A stretch of DNA of 64,000 nt from Halococcus qingdaonensis (lineage in GTDB: Archaea; Halobacteriota; Halobacteria; Halobacteriales; Halococcaceae), in contig NZ_CP101943.1 of the NCBI RefSeq assembly GCF_024508235.1, positions 2,081,112-2,145,111 on the forward strand, read 5' to 3'. The position numbers and the translations under genes are program-made. Positions 63,340 through 64,000 of this stretch are shown here, one piece after another; positions within the stretch are counted from its first letter, which is position 1, and each line of letters starts with the position of its first letter. The notes beneath the pieces are model-generated. The model was not told the origin of the DNA. It saw nothing but the letters and a program-made list of their open reading frames with translations, and did not search any database.

Positions 63340-63351
63340 GTCCTGGCGGAG
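63340..63351 (-). other. Copy of the tRNA-Arg 3' end
   Basis: GTCCTGGCGGAG at 63340-63351 repeats the first 12 plus-strand bases of tRNA-Arg (63413-63424) exactly, 73 nt away. It is followed by an inverted repeat, GTCCCACG...CGTGGGAC. The surrounding 290-base gap holds no gene. Confidence 0.55.
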
Positions 63352-63411
63352 TCCCACGTGAGCGCAGCGAGCGTGGGACACGCCAGGACGCGAACGAACG
63401 AAGTGAATGAG

Positions 63412-63484
63412 CGTCCTGGCGGAGATTTGAACTCCGGTCACCGGCTCCGCAGGCCAGTAGGATAGTCCACTACCCAACCAGGAC
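63412..63484 (-). tRNA. tRNA-Arg (anticodon GCG)
   Basis: A 73-nt cloverleaf. Acceptor GTCCTGG pairs with CCAGGAC, anticodon stem CTGGC/GCCGG encloses CTGCGGA (anticodon GCG), and the T-arm is CGGAG-TTCAAAT-CTCCG. The discriminator is G. Confidence 0.93.
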
Positions 63485-63572
63485 TCACTCACCAGTAGCG
63501 GACATCCGGTTAAACCCGTTACGATTCGCGGTTCGCCGCAAGACCCATGCCGCTGGTGGTCGCCCGACCCAC

Positions 63573-64000
63573 ATGGAACGCCGCGAGCTACTCCGGGAGC
63601 TGCTTCTCGCCGGTGGGACCGTCGCCGTCGCGGGCTGTATCGGTGACGATGGTGGGGAGAACGGATCGTCGCCGACCGGGACCGGAACGAGTCGGATGGA
63701 GGACGAGCCGACCGCGGCGGGTCCCGAACCGACCACCGCGGGGCCCGCACCGACGAGGAGACCGGCGACGGACGAGCCGGCGACGGAGCCAGGCGAAGCG
63801 ACACCAATTGGGACAGGAACGCCGAATGCGACGGAAGGAGGGGAGAGCACGACCGATTCGCCGTCGGTCGACGTGCCCGGTGATGGGAATGGCACGTCGA
63901 CGGGCGGTTCGGCACGCGTGACGAGCGAGGGGGATGGCTCGCGGATCGTCGTGGAGGGGACGATCGTCGGGCAGAACGGCTGTCAGTCGGCGGTGCTCGA
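63573..64000 (+). CDS. Lipoprotein with Thr/Glu/Pro-rich spacer, cut by window end
   Basis: The first 142 codons of a longer gene. The N-terminus MERRELLRELLLAGGTVAVAGC combines a twin-arginine-like RR with a lipobox (AVAGC; Cys is the lipid anchor), typical of haloarchaeal Tat-exported lipoproteins. A long low-complexity Thr/Pro/Glu/Gly spacer follows, then GSRIVVEGTIVGQNGCQSAVL, the start of a globular domain. There is no stop before the window edge. It is attached to the outer face of the membrane; its role is unknown. Confidence 0.75.
   Translation, partial: MERRELLRELLLAGGTVAVAGCIGDDGGENGSSPTGTGTSRMEDEPTAAGPEPTTAGPAPTRRPATDEPATEPGEATPIGTGTPNATEGGESTTDSPSVDVPGDGNGTSTGGSARVTSEGDGSRIVVEGTIVGQNGCQSAVL

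Overview
The window is chromosomal DNA of an extremely halophilic archaeon (class Halobacteria). The coding DNA is GC-rich (65% in a 60-base stretch I counted at 49201-49260) and the proteins are strongly acidic. RNA polymerase subunits A and B are each split into two genes (A'/A'' and B'/B''), and translation proteins are archaeal (EF-1A, EF-2, aIF2-beta, uL16, uS10, uS12, uS7). Many genes have a TTTAGG- or TTTATT-like box 27-30 nt before the start codon, as expected for leaderless haloarchaeal transcripts. The genus cannot be fixed from the sequence; Halococcus or a close relative is only an impression.

Layout. 1-4.5 kb: an overlapping UbiA-type prenyltransferase / PHP phosphoesterase / LPG-synthase-like membrane protein operon, then a GT-C-like membrane protein. 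4.5-14.9 kb: tRNA-Ser, a DUF2064-like protein, aromatic amino acid genes (aroC, aroA, tyrA), a GH15 glucosidase/trehalase, a Xaa-Pro peptidase and an Rsm22-like methyltransferase. 15-17.9 kb: small membrane proteins, surE, tRNA-Ala, rhomboid protease. 17.9-38.6 kb: the transcription-translation supercluster on the minus strand (rpoH-B''-B'-A'-A''-nusA-rps12-rps7 ... fusA ... hom/ACT ... tuf-rps10). It is interrupted between rps7 and fusA by a DUF6230/DUF6114 surface-protein cassette and a HEXXH protein. 38.9-50 kb: tRNA-Asp, an alkaline-phosphatase-fold protein, a Tat-exported beta-helix protein with a Ser/Asp linker, two PIMT-like methyltransferases, an M29 aminopeptidase, type II GAPDH, Hsp20, an ATP-grasp ligase, uL16 and a glutathionyl-hydroquinone-reductase-like protein. 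50.1-53.8 kb: an accessory segment with a low-GC PLD-nuclease/P-loop ATPase fusion, a decayed HTH gene, a ladder of tRNA-Phe 3' fragments, tRNA-Phe, two mini-protein genes and tRNA-Val. 53.8-64 kb: housekeeping genes including a DUF192 protein, an ABC exporter, a creatininase-family protein (ArfB-like), MptD, aIF2-beta, an Azf-like dehydrogenase, a MaoC hydratase, tRNA-Arg and a lipoprotein cut by the window end.

Two non-coding signals stand out. First, an interspersed element occurs five times with an identical 19-base core (CAAAAACCTGGACTAAAAA). The core lies beside a T6/A5-flanked hairpin whose arms differ from copy to copy; in one copy they are G14/C15. Two further loci carry only another module of the element. 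Second, partial copies of a tRNA's own 3' end lie downstream of tRNA-Ser, tRNA-Phe, tRNA-Val and tRNA-Arg at steps of roughly 60-70 nt. The most promising undescribed protein systems are the PLD-ATPase fusion beside the tRNA-Phe ladder and the DUF6230/DUF6114 cassette inside the str operon region.
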